DNA from: Rhodosporidiobolus odoratus
Taxonomy: Eukaryota > Basidiomycota > Microbotryomycetes > Sporidiobolales > Sporidiobolaceae
Direction: 5' to 3'
Assembly: GCA_034387635.1 (NCBI GenBank)
Contig: JAOANU010000016.1
Span: forward strand, 434,001 to 498,000
Length of the DNA stretch: 64,000 nucleotides
Made by a program: the position numbers and the translations under genes. Below are positions 35,101 to 46,147 of this stretch, piece after piece. Position 1 is the first letter of the stretch. Every line of letters begins with the position of its first letter. Below the pieces are notes generated by a model that was not told where the DNA came from, searched no databases, and was given only the letters and a program-made list of their open reading frames with translations.

Positions 35101-35568
35101 GACGATGGCCTGCGCCGCCGAGTTGGCCTGTAGAGCATTGACGCTGGCTTCGACGGCCCGCTGGAGCTTCTTGAGCGACGAACGAAGGGATGCGGAACGT
35201 TTCTCGAGGGAGGCGAGGTGAGCGCGGAAGAGAGGGCCGTCGTCGGTAGTCTGAGAGTCGGGCTCTGTTGTCATAGGCGTGCTGCTGTCCACGGCAGAGA
35301 CAGGCGACGGTAGGGGATGCGGTGTCGAAGGATCCTGTGTTACAAGCGGTCGGACCCGCGGAACTGCGACGAGCTTGATAGGCGTGGGTGACGGCGGTTG
35401 TTTGGAAGTAGCTAATCTGTCGTAGACTGGTGTTGCTGACGACGGAGACGGCGGCGGAGGACGAGATGAGCCGAGGAGAAGAGGAGGTTGATCAGGAGAA
35501 GTATGGCTACCAATTGAGTCGGGTCCTTCTAGTCGAATCTTGAGGTTAACCGGTAATCGACGCATACG
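32130..35568 (-). CDS. BAR-PH-ArfGAP protein (ACAP/ASAP/Cnt-1 type)
   Basis: GTPase-activating protein for Arf, coupling membrane curvature sensing to vesicle traffic. Start MRRLPVNLKIRLEGPDSIG at 35568. In order: P-rich leader; BAR-like coiled-coil region (FRAHLASLEKRSASLRSSLKKLQRAVEASVNAL to FEAESKRYYDDLAKYLGRGDSDAAKNASLDSKQADRAATFKQQRIDYFSFLEGL); a low-complexity linker; a PH domain (RRKEGFLYATETG, WYRYWVTLAEGQLVEYDKW, RRFTFEVLTPTLRRVFQAANEKECDEWVTAVSKSVESLLNG); a second linker; and an ArfGAP zinc finger, CADC-x16-CIRC (NDRCADCREENPRWTSWSLGITLCIRC), then GVHRSLGTHVSKVRSVELD with the arginine finger. The last exon encodes STIGPHIRQKYVEKAWASS and stops at 32130-32132. Zinc ligands and catalytic Arg are intact. 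Confidence 0.9.
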
Positions 35569-36251
35569 CCGTATCAGCGACAGTCCCGGCTGCCGGCGTC
35601 GAGGCAAGTCGCACTCAGCGCGGAGTTGCAAAGAAGGAAGAAGAATCTCCGGATGCGCCTCTACGCTTCAGCATCCCTCCAGCGAGTACAGCATATTGGT
35701 CTTAGGTACGCCTGGGTCACAATGATAGAATGACCCCCCACCATGTCAGCCCTGGCGACGAGATGAAAGGCGGAGCCCCTCTATAATCGTCTTCTCCCCA
35801 TGTTTCTTGTTCTCTGACGATACGAACGCTTCCTTCCGCTTCTTCCGCTCACCTGCCAACTTCAGAAGTCTGTGCTTGACTGTCTGTACCGGCCCCAGAC
35901 CTCGTGAATTCAGTCTCGCCCGTCTGCACGCGTGAGTCTCCTCCTCCATCTTAATCAGTTTGTCCGTCAGCTTCGCTCCCGTTCTCTAGCTGCTCGTACA
36001 CCCAGGGTAGGCTCGTCACGCTACTGCTCAGAGCACTCTGCGGCCCGCGTCGAGCCTACAGCACCCTCAACCGCTTCGTCAACGCTTCGGACAGCCCGTT
36101 CGGCAAAAGTTGCCAGGCAGCCGACTCATACCGCTGGAGGAGGACCAGAGCTGATTGAAGGCAGCAGAGGACGGTAGCTGACCCTTTTGCGACCCTCTTT
36201 CAGCACCTTCGCCGTTGACCTCACTGCATCGCCCTCGACCACAACCACAAA
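35569..36251. other. Divergent promoter region (ArfGAP / XPT1)
   Basis: This 683 bp stretch lies between two divergent start codons. It has CT-rich blocks near 35820-36000, and the last 100 bp before the XPT1 ATG look like a 5' UTR. No gene seen. Confidence 0.5.
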
Positions 36252-37444
36252 ATGCACGGCGCACCTCAAGAAGCCAACGAGCACGACGGTCACCTTCGCG
36301 TGACCTACAATGACATCCATGTCACCATTGGCAAGACGGCGCAGAGGATCAAGGCAGAGTTCGAGTATGTCTCTTCAGCTTCCTTGGCAGAATGACGGCG
36401 CTGACTGGCATTCTTGCCCGGCAGCCCGGATATCATGGTGTGAGTACTTTGGAAACTGAGGCGAGCTAGGAAGGCCAGGTGCTGATCAGTATTGCGGTTT
36501 CCGGGGGTGACAGCGCAATCGGCGGTGGAGGGTGAGCCTTTTTTGATTTTATTTTTGCATTCTTGCCCTCTACCTTCATGCCTTTTCCCCCCGAGGGCTC
36601 CGAGCCTACGTACTGCGCCGAGCACTTCCTCTGTGGCCTGACGTCATCTGTACTTGACACAATTAGACGCGACTAACATTCTCGATTGCTCTTGCTACAG
36701 CTTCTTCCCTGCTCGCGTCCTCCGCACCTTCCTCAAGCGCGTCTCCGGATCAGACGGCGCCCGCCGCAACATCCCCATTCAGGCTATCGGCCTTTCACTG
36801 TACGAGGAAGTCGGAGCTTTCGACGGCTCAAACGGTCTGGCGCAGGAGGAAAAGCTCGGCAAGGAGGTTGTCCGGACGCAGTGGCTCGACTTCTCTACCC
36901 TCGGAAGCCGACCACTTGTCGGCAGGAGGATTCTGATCGTTGTGCGTGGAGTTCGGTCGTTCGTCCACCCCTGCAGCGTACTGACTGACGAGCGAGCTAT
37001 TGCAGGACGAGGTTGATGACTCGCGAACGACTCTCGGCTACGCCGTAGAGGAGCTCAAGAAGGACATTCAGGCCCAGTTTGACAAGCTGCCTGAGGACAA
37101 GAAGTCTTCCTACCCTCAAACCGAACTTGCGATCTTTGTCGGTGCGCGAACCATTCCTTATTCTCCGCGCAGAGTCTCTCGCACTGACTTGCAGTACTCA
37201 CCTTGCGCTACATAGTTCACAACAAGCTCAAGTCAAAGCGCGCAAGTATTCCCGAAGACGTCAAGTACTTTTCAGGAGACGATATCGAAGACAAGTGGGT
37301 TGACTACCCTTGGGAGCAAGAAAAGTGCGTTTCTCCGTTCTCTTCCCTCGCCTCGCGTGGCGATTATTGACACGGCTGTTGAATCGCTGTAGCATCCTCC
37401 TGCACGACGAAATCGCAGCGAAGCAGAAAGCTCTCGGCCTATAG
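36252..37444 (+). CDS. XPT1: Xanthine phosphoribosyltransferase
   Basis: Purine salvage enzyme that makes XMP from xanthine and PRPP (Xpt1 family). Splicing gives MHGAPQEANEHDGHLRVTYNDIHVTIGKTAQRIKAEFD, PDIMV, AIGGGG, then FFPARVLRTFLKRVSG, NIPIQAIGLSLYEEVG, LGKEVVRTQWLDF, the PRPP-binding loop ILIVDEVDDSRTTLGYAVEEL, VHNKLKSKRASIPEDVKYFSGDDIEDKWVDYPWEQEN and the end ILLHDEIAAKQKALGL. Close correspondence to yeast Xpt1 throughout (IPIQAIGLSLYE, RTQWLDF, VDEVDD.RTT, YPW). Two microexons of 15 nt (36424-36438) and 18 nt (36513-36530) encode the first phosphate loop. The last intron ends just before ILLHDE. All motifs are intact. Confidence 0.92.
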
Positions 37445-38314
37445 CCGCCTTTCCGCTCTCACCTGCCTTCTCTACTCCACGCTCCCTATAAGGCGCCCGT
37501 CCTCGCACGCATTCTTTCTTTGCGTTCCTCCCACTTCTCCTAGACGATACTGTCGCCCTGTCCCCGGCCTGTTATACTATCGCACTACTACCTGACGCTT
37601 ATCAATCAGAGGGAACGCGGCTCGAGAAAAATCCGAAATGAGCGCTCTCGCTCGCCTCCCTTGTTGGCTAGCCCGTATACCTGAGCAAGCTGGGCTAGCC
37701 TTGCTGACAGAGCATATGAGAAGGCTGAACCTTGTGTGCAAAATGCGAGGACAAATGTAACAATCTCCGATCCTCCGGACAGACGTCGAGCTGAATTCTG
37801 ATACCTCGACTCCTGCTCGCTCGTCAGACTGCTAGATCCTGCCCGCTTGGTCAGAAAGCCCTCAAAATCCCTTCAACAGCGGCGCAAATCTAATCGTAGG
37901 TCTTGCACACTCGCTCGGCATCACTTCCCGCTCCCTTCAAGGTATCCAGATCGCGTTAGCAATCGTCGTTGGACGTCGGGAAACGTCGGTGCTTTCAAGA
38001 GGTGGAGCTCAGCAGGCCGTATTAGACCGGACAGGCCGGCACGAGGTTCGGATGGGGAGGGACAAGGTTTGCCCGTGAAGGACGAAGGAACGCGGGAGCA
38101 GAGACTACAAGCGAGCCTCAGACCGTGTGCGAGGGCTGCCACAGTATGTGTCGCCTATGTACTTCCTTCTGACACTGTGCGGCGTTCGTACAGCTCGAGT
38201 CCACCACCCTTCGGTTTCCTCACCCTCGCCGATTTCACCTACCTCGGCCCCCACCGCCTGATCCAGCTTCTCTCTTTCTCTGAATCCACCTTTTATACTA
38301 TATCTGAATCCGCC
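37445..38314. other. Intergenic interval upstream of the mitoferrin gene
   Basis: This 870 bp stretch follows XPT1 and leads into the carrier gene on the same strand. It holds the XPT1 3' UTR and a C/T-rich leader (38200-38310). Short ORFs here are not convincing. Confidence 0.5.
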
Positions 38315-39592
38315 ATGTCGAGCCAAACTACCGGACCCGCTGAAGTTGAAGAGATCGATTACGAGGGTTTGAACCACGACTCGCTGGCCATCAATATGTT
38401 GGCAGGATCGCTAGCAGGCATTTCCGAGCATGCTGTCATGTACCCGGTCGACTCTATCAAGGTACGCTCCAAGTTTGCTAAAACTGCAGCTGTTCCGGCC
38501 CCGACCTGTTTCTTTTTTCTCATTCTCTGGGTTTCCCCACAGACCCGCATGCAAGTCCTATCCACCTCTCCTTCCGCCGTCTACGCCAACATGTCCGACG
38601 CCTTCACTCGGATCTCATCTACGGAGGGGACGAAGCGATTATGGCGAGGTGTGGCATCCGTAATTCTCGGGGCGGGTCCGGCGCATGCGGTGTACTTCGG
38701 AGCATACGAGATGGCAAAGGAAATGGCGGGTGGAAATGAGGGAGGATATTCGTTCTTGGCTACTGGTACGCATCCCTCAACCTTGATGTGGAAGTTCTGG
38801 ACTGACTTGAGGTTGTACCCGCAGCTGGTGCAGGAGCAACGGCCACTATCGCTTCTGACGCTCTCATGAACCCCTTCGATGGTGCGTCTTCTGTCTTTTC
38901 TGACAGTGGTGTCGGACTGACACGTGATCCTGCAGTCGTCAAACAACGAATGCAAGCACATGGCTCAACCTTCAATTCAGTCGCCGAGACTTTCAAGACT
39001 GTCTACCGCACCGAAGGTCTTGGCGCTTTTTACGTATCATACCCGACGACCCTCACTATGACTGTCCCCTTCACTGCTGTCCAGTTCTCTACGTACGAAT
39101 TTGTCAAGTCCGTATTCTCCTGCTCTTTCCTCTTCCTTTCCATGTTGACCCTTTTCGCCTCCGACAGGGAGAAGCTCAACCCCGATAACGCCTATTCCCC
39201 TCTCACGCACGTCACCGCGGGTGGTCTCGCTGGTGCCGTAGCCGCTGCCGTCACCACGCCCCTCGACGTTTGCAAAACCCTGCTGCAAACGCGAGGTCTG
39301 TCGGATGACAAGCAGATTCGGGCAGCACGAGGAATGAGCGACGCGTTCCGGATCATTTGGCAGAGGCAGGGGATGTCGGGCTTTGCTCGTGGGCTGACCC
39401 CCCGGATACTGACCAACATGCCGAGTAACGCGCTCTGCTGTGAGTGCTCTTTTCTTCCCCGTCGCTCGCCATCAGTATAACTGATCGGTTGTCACTGCAG
39501 GGCTGTCATACGAGGGCTTCCGGTTCTTCCTCAAGGGTGGACACAACAAGCCCCCACCCCCCGCCGTGCTTGCTGCTCGGGAAGGCCTTTAG
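38315..39592 (+). CDS. MRS4: Mitochondrial iron carrier, mitoferrin type (Mrs3/Mrs4)
   Basis: Inner-membrane carrier of the SLC25 family that delivers iron for Fe-S and haem synthesis. [55 protein letters not shown] opens the first repeat; the second has GATATIASDALMNPFDVVKQRMQAH; the third has GGLAGAVAAAVTTPLDVCKTLLQTRG. The carrier signatures Px[DE]xx[KR] are all present (YPVDSIK, NPFDVVK, TPLDVCK). [19 protein letters not shown] and AVYFGAYEMAK are characteristic of the Mrs3/4 group. At least five short introns, one splitting PVDSIK from TRMQ. The gene ends GHNKPPPPAVLAAREGL. Substrate assignment rests on the family resemblance. Confidence 0.9.
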
Positions 39593-39960
39593 TCGTCCCC
39601 CTCTCCTCGTTGTCTCCTCCCAGTCTTGTCCATGTCTTGTTTCTCCACTCGCATATTCACCCTACATCCACCCCTTCAAAAAAGGGGCGGCCGTAGTCCC
39701 GCCGTCCCTGATACCCTTCTCCAACCTTTTCCTCGTTTCCCTCGCTCCTCTTGGCAGTCGGATACCCTCTCTCTCGAGGCCAGTTCCTCGTGTGCCCGTC
39801 GTGTTGATAGGATAACACAGCCAGTGCCAATCGCATACTGTAGAATCACCTTGATATTATGCCGGTGTTTTGCGACTCTCTTGCTCGCCATCTCCACTTC
39901 GGTTTCACCTCCATTCCTCGCTCTCACTTGAACTGCTTGCTGTGATTCTGGAAGACTAGT
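39593..39960. other. Short intergenic interval
   Basis: This 368 bp gap lies between the mitoferrin stop and the MKT1 start on the same strand. It must hold a 3' UTR, terminator and the MKT1 promoter. No separate gene. Confidence 0.5.
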
Positions 39961-42900
39961 ATGGGTATCCGTGGACTCGACTGTGAGTCTGGCTTAACCC
40001 GCCAAGCAGTTCTCTCGCTCGTTGCGGTGACGATCCGGTGCACTGATCCACTTGCTCGCCCTTTTCTCGTCCAGCCTGGCTTGCCGAGGTACCTCATTCC
40101 CCGTGTTAGCACTATCAGAGTCCACAGCTGACCCCCCCACCTTGTACAGCGCGATTTGGTCAAGGAATGCCCGCTCAGTTCCCTCGCCGGAACGCGACTT
40201 GGTATCGACGCTCATCACTACTTGCGCAAGCTACTGAGCGTCAGAGAACCTCAGGATCAGTGCGATACGTTCACTCCGGCAATTGGAGGCGCGCCTTTGA
40301 CGTTGAGGGCCGAGGTACGTTCAGGTTACGCTCCGAGGAGGGGAAGTGGATGGGGGTTGGATCGTCGCAGAGGGCAATGTAACTTACCGCGATGCTCATC
40401 CTGCTCAGATCGAAGCCAACAACTCCATCCTTGAACACCTGGGGATCAAGCCCGTCTTTGTCTTCAATGGAGTAAACCCTCTCGAGCGGGAAAGGCCGTC
40501 ACCCAACGACGAGCGCAACTGGCGGCGGGGACAGGCATGGGAGCACTACGAGCAAGGGAGGGTACCTCAGGCGCAGGAGGAATTCGGCGCGTCCGGCTCG
40601 GTCTCTCCGGCGGAGGTTTTCCGCCTCGCTCTCTGCCAATTCAGGAAGCGGTCAACCGAGCTGGTCGTCGCTCCCTATCTCGCCTGGGCGCAACTCGCTT
40701 ACCTAGAACGTCACGAACGCGCCTACGTCCATTCCATCTATGGCTCGAACGAGCTTTTCATGTTTGACGGCCTCGACCGCATCATCCTCGACATCGACTT
40801 CAAGCGCAAAACGATCGCTTTCGCCTCCAAGGCCTCTATTCTTGAATCCATGGGTCTCACCCCTGAGCAGTTCCTCGACCTCGGCATCCTCGCCGGCTTC
40901 GACGGCTCTCCCACCTTTCCTGCGATCGACCCTCGAGACTTCCACCTGCGCGCAATTGTCGATGTGCTGAGGTCACAAGGCACAGGCGCCAAAGCCATCG
41001 TCCTGCACAAAGACTTCGGCCCCGTCTATCAATCCAACTTTGCGGATACTTTCGCCCGCGCCCGCAGCATGATCAAATTCTCCCTCGTCCTCGTCGCCCA
41101 CGAAGGCCGCGTCCTTCCCCTCCCTCTCGTCGCCCCTCCACCAGCTCCCCTCGGACATCGCGCACAACAACAACCTTCTCAAATCCTGACAGCCGCCGAC
41201 GTCCCGGTAGACCTCGGCGAAATCTTCTCTTCACGCTTCCCCGACGAAGTCTACTATCAGCTTTTCCGCGGTCTCATGAGCCCGCAAGTCATCTCACCGC
41301 TCGCGACAGGGCACGTCATGGAACAGACACCGCTCTGCGGAGGAACACCCGAATATGAACGCTACATCAAGCAGCTTACGGAACCACCGCAAAGTCCTCG
41401 ATGTGTCGCCCTTGCCCTCATCTCGAACGTCCTCCACCCTCTTTGGTCAAGAAAGCCTATTGTATGCCTTATGTTTCTTGATTTCGTGCGAGCACTGACT
41501 GCTTCACTGCTTGTCGCCGCAGTCCGCCGTCTACTACTTCCAACCTTCCGTCGAAAACCTGATTCCTCATTCCACCCCTCACACCCAAGCTTTCATCGAG
41601 AGCGTCACGAAATGGAACGTTGGCGCACGGCATATCGAAGACGAGCTGCGGCGGCAAGCAGTACGTCTCGCCTCGCACTTTCCTCCTCGGATGTTAGCTC
41701 ACCGTTCGGGGTTCTTAGTCTTCTACAATCGATCTCTGTTTATGCCTGGGTGGTACAAGCACGACGAGCTTGGCGCAGAGGACCATCGTACCAAAGAACT
41801 CGGACCGAGTGAGTAGAGCCTTCTTCGACCAAGAGACAGCACGACCTTCTTAACTCGAATTTCCTGTTCTTGCTTGCAGCCACTGGACAAGAAGGACGAG
41901 ATCGTGGCCAACACCCTCTGGCGCTTCCTCGAACTACGATCGTGAGTCAGCTTGCCATTCCTCACCGGCGTTGTGTGCTGATCCTTCTTCATCGCAGCTT
42001 CCTGACGTCCGCTCACCAACATACCCCTCACGCTTCTGCCCTGCACCTCGCGATGAAGAAGTCGAAAGTCAACGACAAGTTCCAGGAACCACTCTTCCTT
42101 GCTATGGAGCTTCTCCGCGCCAACGTCCTGCACAGCGGGCGCATCGGGACTCGACCCTACTCCGGCGGGCCGAACTTCCAAGGCGGTACTGATGGCGACA
42201 AGCGCAGCATGCTACTCGTGATGCGCGTCTTCAGCATCGTTCCGCTTGTCTTTGCTGTACGTTCACCTCCGCCGCTCTTGATCGAAACAAGGAGATCTGA
42301 CCTTTCTCCTCGCACTCCCTGCCAGCCTGGGCCTTGGAATGGCCCCTTGTCCCGCGAGCTCGTCGTCTTTAACTCTTTCGTTCGCGCTACATCCCGCTGT
42401 GTGCGAAACTTGATCGAGGCCATCGCCGTCAATTTCCTCCTCCGCGCCGATGCTCAGCGGTCCTACTCCGACTACCTCGGCGTAGCGTTCTCATTGCCGT
42501 TCCAATTCGATAGTAACACTGGCATGGGTATCCTCTTCAAGGCGTACGGCGACACGGTCTGTCACATGGCGGGCGGTATCGAGGTGGTCGCGAAGACAGC
42601 GGAGAGTGGAGAAGAGGGCGCGTCGGTAGACTCGAGGGAAACGGTCAGGCAGGCGAAGGAGCAGGTGCTCACTCTGCTGCAGGATGCGTTCCCGAATGTC
42701 AAGAGTGTGAGGGCGGAGCTGGAACGAGGTTTCCGGTTCTGGAATTTGGTCAGTCCTCGCTTTTCCGCATGCTCCTATCTTCCCTGTGCTATTCTCCTTT
42801 CGCGTCCCTCCGTGATGTGTGTATACTGACCGGCTCTACTCGCAGATGATGATCGCCGTCCGGGCTCTTCGCCAATCGTCAAATGGGCAGGCCCTTTCAC

Positions 42901-42965
42901 CCGAAGTCGGAGAACAGTTCGAAGCGGCAGATACTTGGCTCAAACCCTTCTACCTGCAATCGTAA
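39961..42965 (+). CDS. MKT1: XPG-like post-transcriptional regulator Mkt1
   Basis: Mkt1 is a cytoplasmic FEN1/XPG-fold protein that works with Pbp1 in mRNA regulation, mitochondrial function and stress. Exons splice in phase: MGIRGLD, SWLAE, RDLVKECPLSSLAGTRLGIDAHHYLRKLLSVREPQDQCDTFTPAIGGAPLTLRAE, then IEANNSILEHLGIKPVFVFNGVNPLERERPSPNDERNWRRGQAWEHYEQG. The XPG-N region (MGIRGL, GIDAHHYLRK) is clear. The XPG-I part includes APYLAWAQLAYLERHERAYVHSIYGSNELFMFDGLDRIILDIDFKRKTIAFASK, and the H3TH part GLTPEQFLDLGILAGFDGSPTFP. The C-terminal Mkt1-specific domain runs to DTWLKPFYLQS. Whether the nuclease site is functional is unclear; Mkt1 proteins are usually regarded as non-catalytic. Confidence 0.9.
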
Positions 42966-43640
42966 CCACACGGCTTCTGCGAACAAGCCGTGCCTCGGGT
43001 CTCCCCGGCGGGCACGAAGAGCAGGAGAGGCGGGAAGGACAGGTTCGCCTCGCGTCTTGTTTTTTCTCTCTCGCTGCTCGCACAATGCCTCACTTGATCG
43101 CAGAACACACTCATCGTTGCCCGTCACTCGTCTCGCTAGACCTGGCTTCGCAGCTTGCAGCCTTTGCGCCAGTTTCTCCAGCACTTTGACGTTCGCCCCT
43201 CATTGCATAGCTTTGTGCTGGCTCGCTTCGCTTCGCTCGACGCTGAAGCCGTAGAGTCGACCTACATCAGCCTCGAACAGCATACAGCTTTCCTCCTACA
43301 TTCCTCGGCGCCTTCTCGAGGGAGGGAGGGAAGCTTCGCAGAACTCCGAGGGCCACCCTAGTTTACGACAGTCTCGGTGGGGAAGCTGAACGTCACCTGG
43401 CAGCGGGGACAGCCAAGGGAGGCGGTCTTTTTCTCTCTCCAAGTCCTCTTTACCTCACCCCACTCGGCGCACTCGAACGAAAACCTAGCCGAATGCAGCC
43501 CAGGTTCCGATACTTTCTGCCTGCACCGAACGACTGACTGACGTTTTCCTCCCGTTCTTCTTCCCCTTCGCCCAGCTCCCCACCTTCTCTACACGTTTCA
43601 ACCCTCTCCAACTTCCTAGAAACCAATACGAACCAATACG
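42966..43640. other. Intergenic interval upstream of the GMC pseudogene
   Basis: This 675 bp stretch lies between MKT1 and the GMC remnant. The last 150 bp are C/T-rich with a direct repeat of aaccaatacg immediately before the ATG, so a once-functional promoter is plausible. No other gene seen. Confidence 0.5.
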
Positions 43641-45797
43641 ATGATTCCCACCGAAGTCGACATCATCGTCGCTGGCGGTGGACCTGCTGGATGCGCTACC
43701 GCTGGTCGTCTCGCGAGGGCTGACCCGAACCTCTAAGTTCTCCTCATCGAGGCGGGCGCTTCGAACTATGAGGGTGCGCCGATTCCCTCTTTTTCAACTC
43801 GGCCGCCAGCACTGAAACTCTCTCTGCTGGCGCATAGATCCCTCCGTCTATCGTCCTGGCGCTTACGTCAAGGTGAGTTGTTTTGCTCTTGGCCTCCAAT
43901 TTTCCCTCTTCGCCTTCGGATTCACATGTATGCGTGTCCTCGATCGTTGCGCGTGGCACCTACAGAACATGCAGCGTATCCCCGAGAACACTAAGGCCAC
44001 TTTCTACGAGGACACCATGGCGAGCTCGCACCTTCGTGGCAGGAAGAGCATCGTGCCGTTAGTCCCACTCTTGCGTTCCACCGTGAATTGCTCCGTCTCA
44101 TCCTTCACTTATCTCACGCCTTAAGTGCGCCAACATTCTCGGCGGAGGTAGCTCGATCAACTGTACGCTACTTGCCTCCGTGCCTCGACCCTCTGAGATG
44201 AAAGACCCCCTCACCTCTGACAGCTCATGCTTGTTCCGCGATTCCAGTCCTCGTGTATACCAGGGCGGGCTTCAGCGACTGGGACGACTTGAACATGCCA
44301 AGCTGGCGTGGTCGCGAGGACCTCCGTCCGCTCATGAAGAGGGTACGTTGTTCCTTCCTATCCCCCTTACCTCTTTCCAGCAGACCCCCTCAACTCGCCT
44401 GATAATTACTATCGACAGCTCGAGAACTATCAGGAGCCCTGCAACAACGACACGCACGGTCACCAAGGTCCCATTGCCATCCCGAACGGAGGTCAGATCA
44501 CGCCCCTTGCTCAGGACTACCTTCGCGCTGCCCTTGAGGCCGGGATCCCCTGCACCGACGACCTTCAGGGCGCGCTGTATCCCTCGCTTGTCATAGTGTA
44601 GACTGTTCTCGCTTCCTCCAGGCCTAGACGCTCCCGAGAACCTTTACTGACGGCTGCCATACTTGCTTTTTCCCCTGTCGGCAACTTCCCTCGCTTCGCC
44701 CCTTTCCTCGACGCTCGACGCACCATATAGACTGCGACACTGCCAACGGTGCCGAGAGCTGGAAGAAGTACATCAACAAGATGACCGGAAGGAGGAGCGA
44801 CGCAGCCCACGGCAAGTCTTGTCTTCCAACATTTCCATGCAGAACACTGAACTCGATCTCATCCGCAGCCTACATCCACCCTCTCCGCAAGCTCCAGAAG
44901 AATCTCCACCTTCTCTGCAACTCCATAGTCTCGCGCGTCATCTTCGAGGGGGACACGGCAGTCGGCGTCGCTTATGTCAACCCACTCGAACGCGGCCATG
45001 ACACGCCCAAAGAGCAAGTTGTCCGCGCTCGCAAGCTCGTTGTCCTCGCCTGTGGTACCCTTGGCACTCCTCAAATCCTCGAGCGCTCCGGCGTTGGAAA
45101 TGCTCAGCTTCTCGAACGAGAAGCTCGACATTGCCATCGTTTCCGACCTCCCGAGCGTGCGTGCTTTTCTTGCTTCCCTCTTCTCCACGTCTCCCCATTG
45201 ACCTTACTCTTGCCTGCAGGTCGGCGAGAAGTACCAGGGTGAGCTCCCCTTCTGTCGCGCTCGGGCTCCTTCTTTCGCTGATCTAGCCTCGTACACTCAG
45301 ACCACTATACCATGCTCCAGATCTTCCGCGTCTCTCCGGAGAGCATGACGACCGACGACTTCCCTCGTGGCGACCAGTACACTCAGGACAAGGTGAACAT
45401 CTCTCGCTCTTCCTTTCTCGTCATCGCTGACTATCCTCATCTTACTCTTTTGCAGGTCTACAACGAGTGGCGCACTAACCCGGACAAGCTCACTGTCTAC
45501 GGCACTAGGCAGCTCAAGATCGCCGACCTTTCCATCTGCCCGAAGAACCCCGTTAAAAAAAAACTACTCAGTGCGTGCTCTATCCTCTTCCCTCCATGTA
45601 TCTGTCGAAAAAGACCTGGAGCCCGACTGTTTCCGCAGTCTGCCCTGCTCTGTGGCGAGACGTGCGCCGATACCATCGCGGACGAGCTCGGTATGCTTAC
45701 CTTTCTCGAGCTTCGCTTCTCCGTCGCTTTGATTTACCTCTGCTCCCACAGGTCTCAAGATCATCGGGCCTTATGTCCCCAAAACCGCCAGGATCTG
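43641..45797 (+). pseudogene. GMC oxidoreductase (alcohol/methanol-oxidase-like) pseudogene
   Basis: Clear remnant of a peroxisomal-type FAD alcohol oxidase. The FAD-binding start (MIPTEVDIIVAGGGPAGCATAGRLARADPNL) is interrupted at codon 32 by an in-frame TAA (43734-43736) and resumes VLLIEAGASNYE. Later pieces include CANILGGGSSIN, SWRGEDLRPLMKR, LENYQEPCNNDTHGHQGPIAI, KLQKNLHLLCNSIVSRVIFEGDTAVGVAYVNP, VLACGTLGTPQILERSGVGNAQLL, then a frame change of four extra bases near 45111-45120 before EKLDIAIVSDLPS. VYNEWRTNPDKL joins directly to TVYGTRQLKIADLSICP. The intervening substrate-binding domain of roughly 250 residues, including the WHCxGTC catalytic His region, is missing. An A9 run follows. 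The end PYVPKTARI keeps a PTS1-like tripeptide. Several independent lesions make function very unlikely. Confidence 0.85.
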
Positions 45798-46147
45798 AAT
45801 GGCCTGCTTACTTCGCTTGCTCGAGTCGAAAGGATGGGAGGAGTAGCTTGATCTGTACCGCTTGGCTTAGGAATGGAAGGAATGCACCCATCGTTCATCT
45901 GCTCTCGTGCTCGCGTTCGCCCACTAGCGGCTTCACAGCACGTAGATGACCGCTGTGGAAAGAGCAAACGGATTTCGCGTCTGAGAAGGTCCCCGAAGAG
46001 AGAAGATCGAGCAGAGCCGGCTTGCCAGCGCTCACACCGTGCTATACTAGACGGCGATCCGGGATTGACGCTGCTATCCGCAAAGATACGTCGCCTCGGG
46101 AATGAAATGGATATGTATCAAACGGCAACAGTAAATCAGGCAGCATG
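45798..46147. other. Convergent intergenic interval
   Basis: This 350 bp gap separates the pseudogene stop from the 3' end of the M16 protease gene. No gene seen. Confidence 0.5.
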
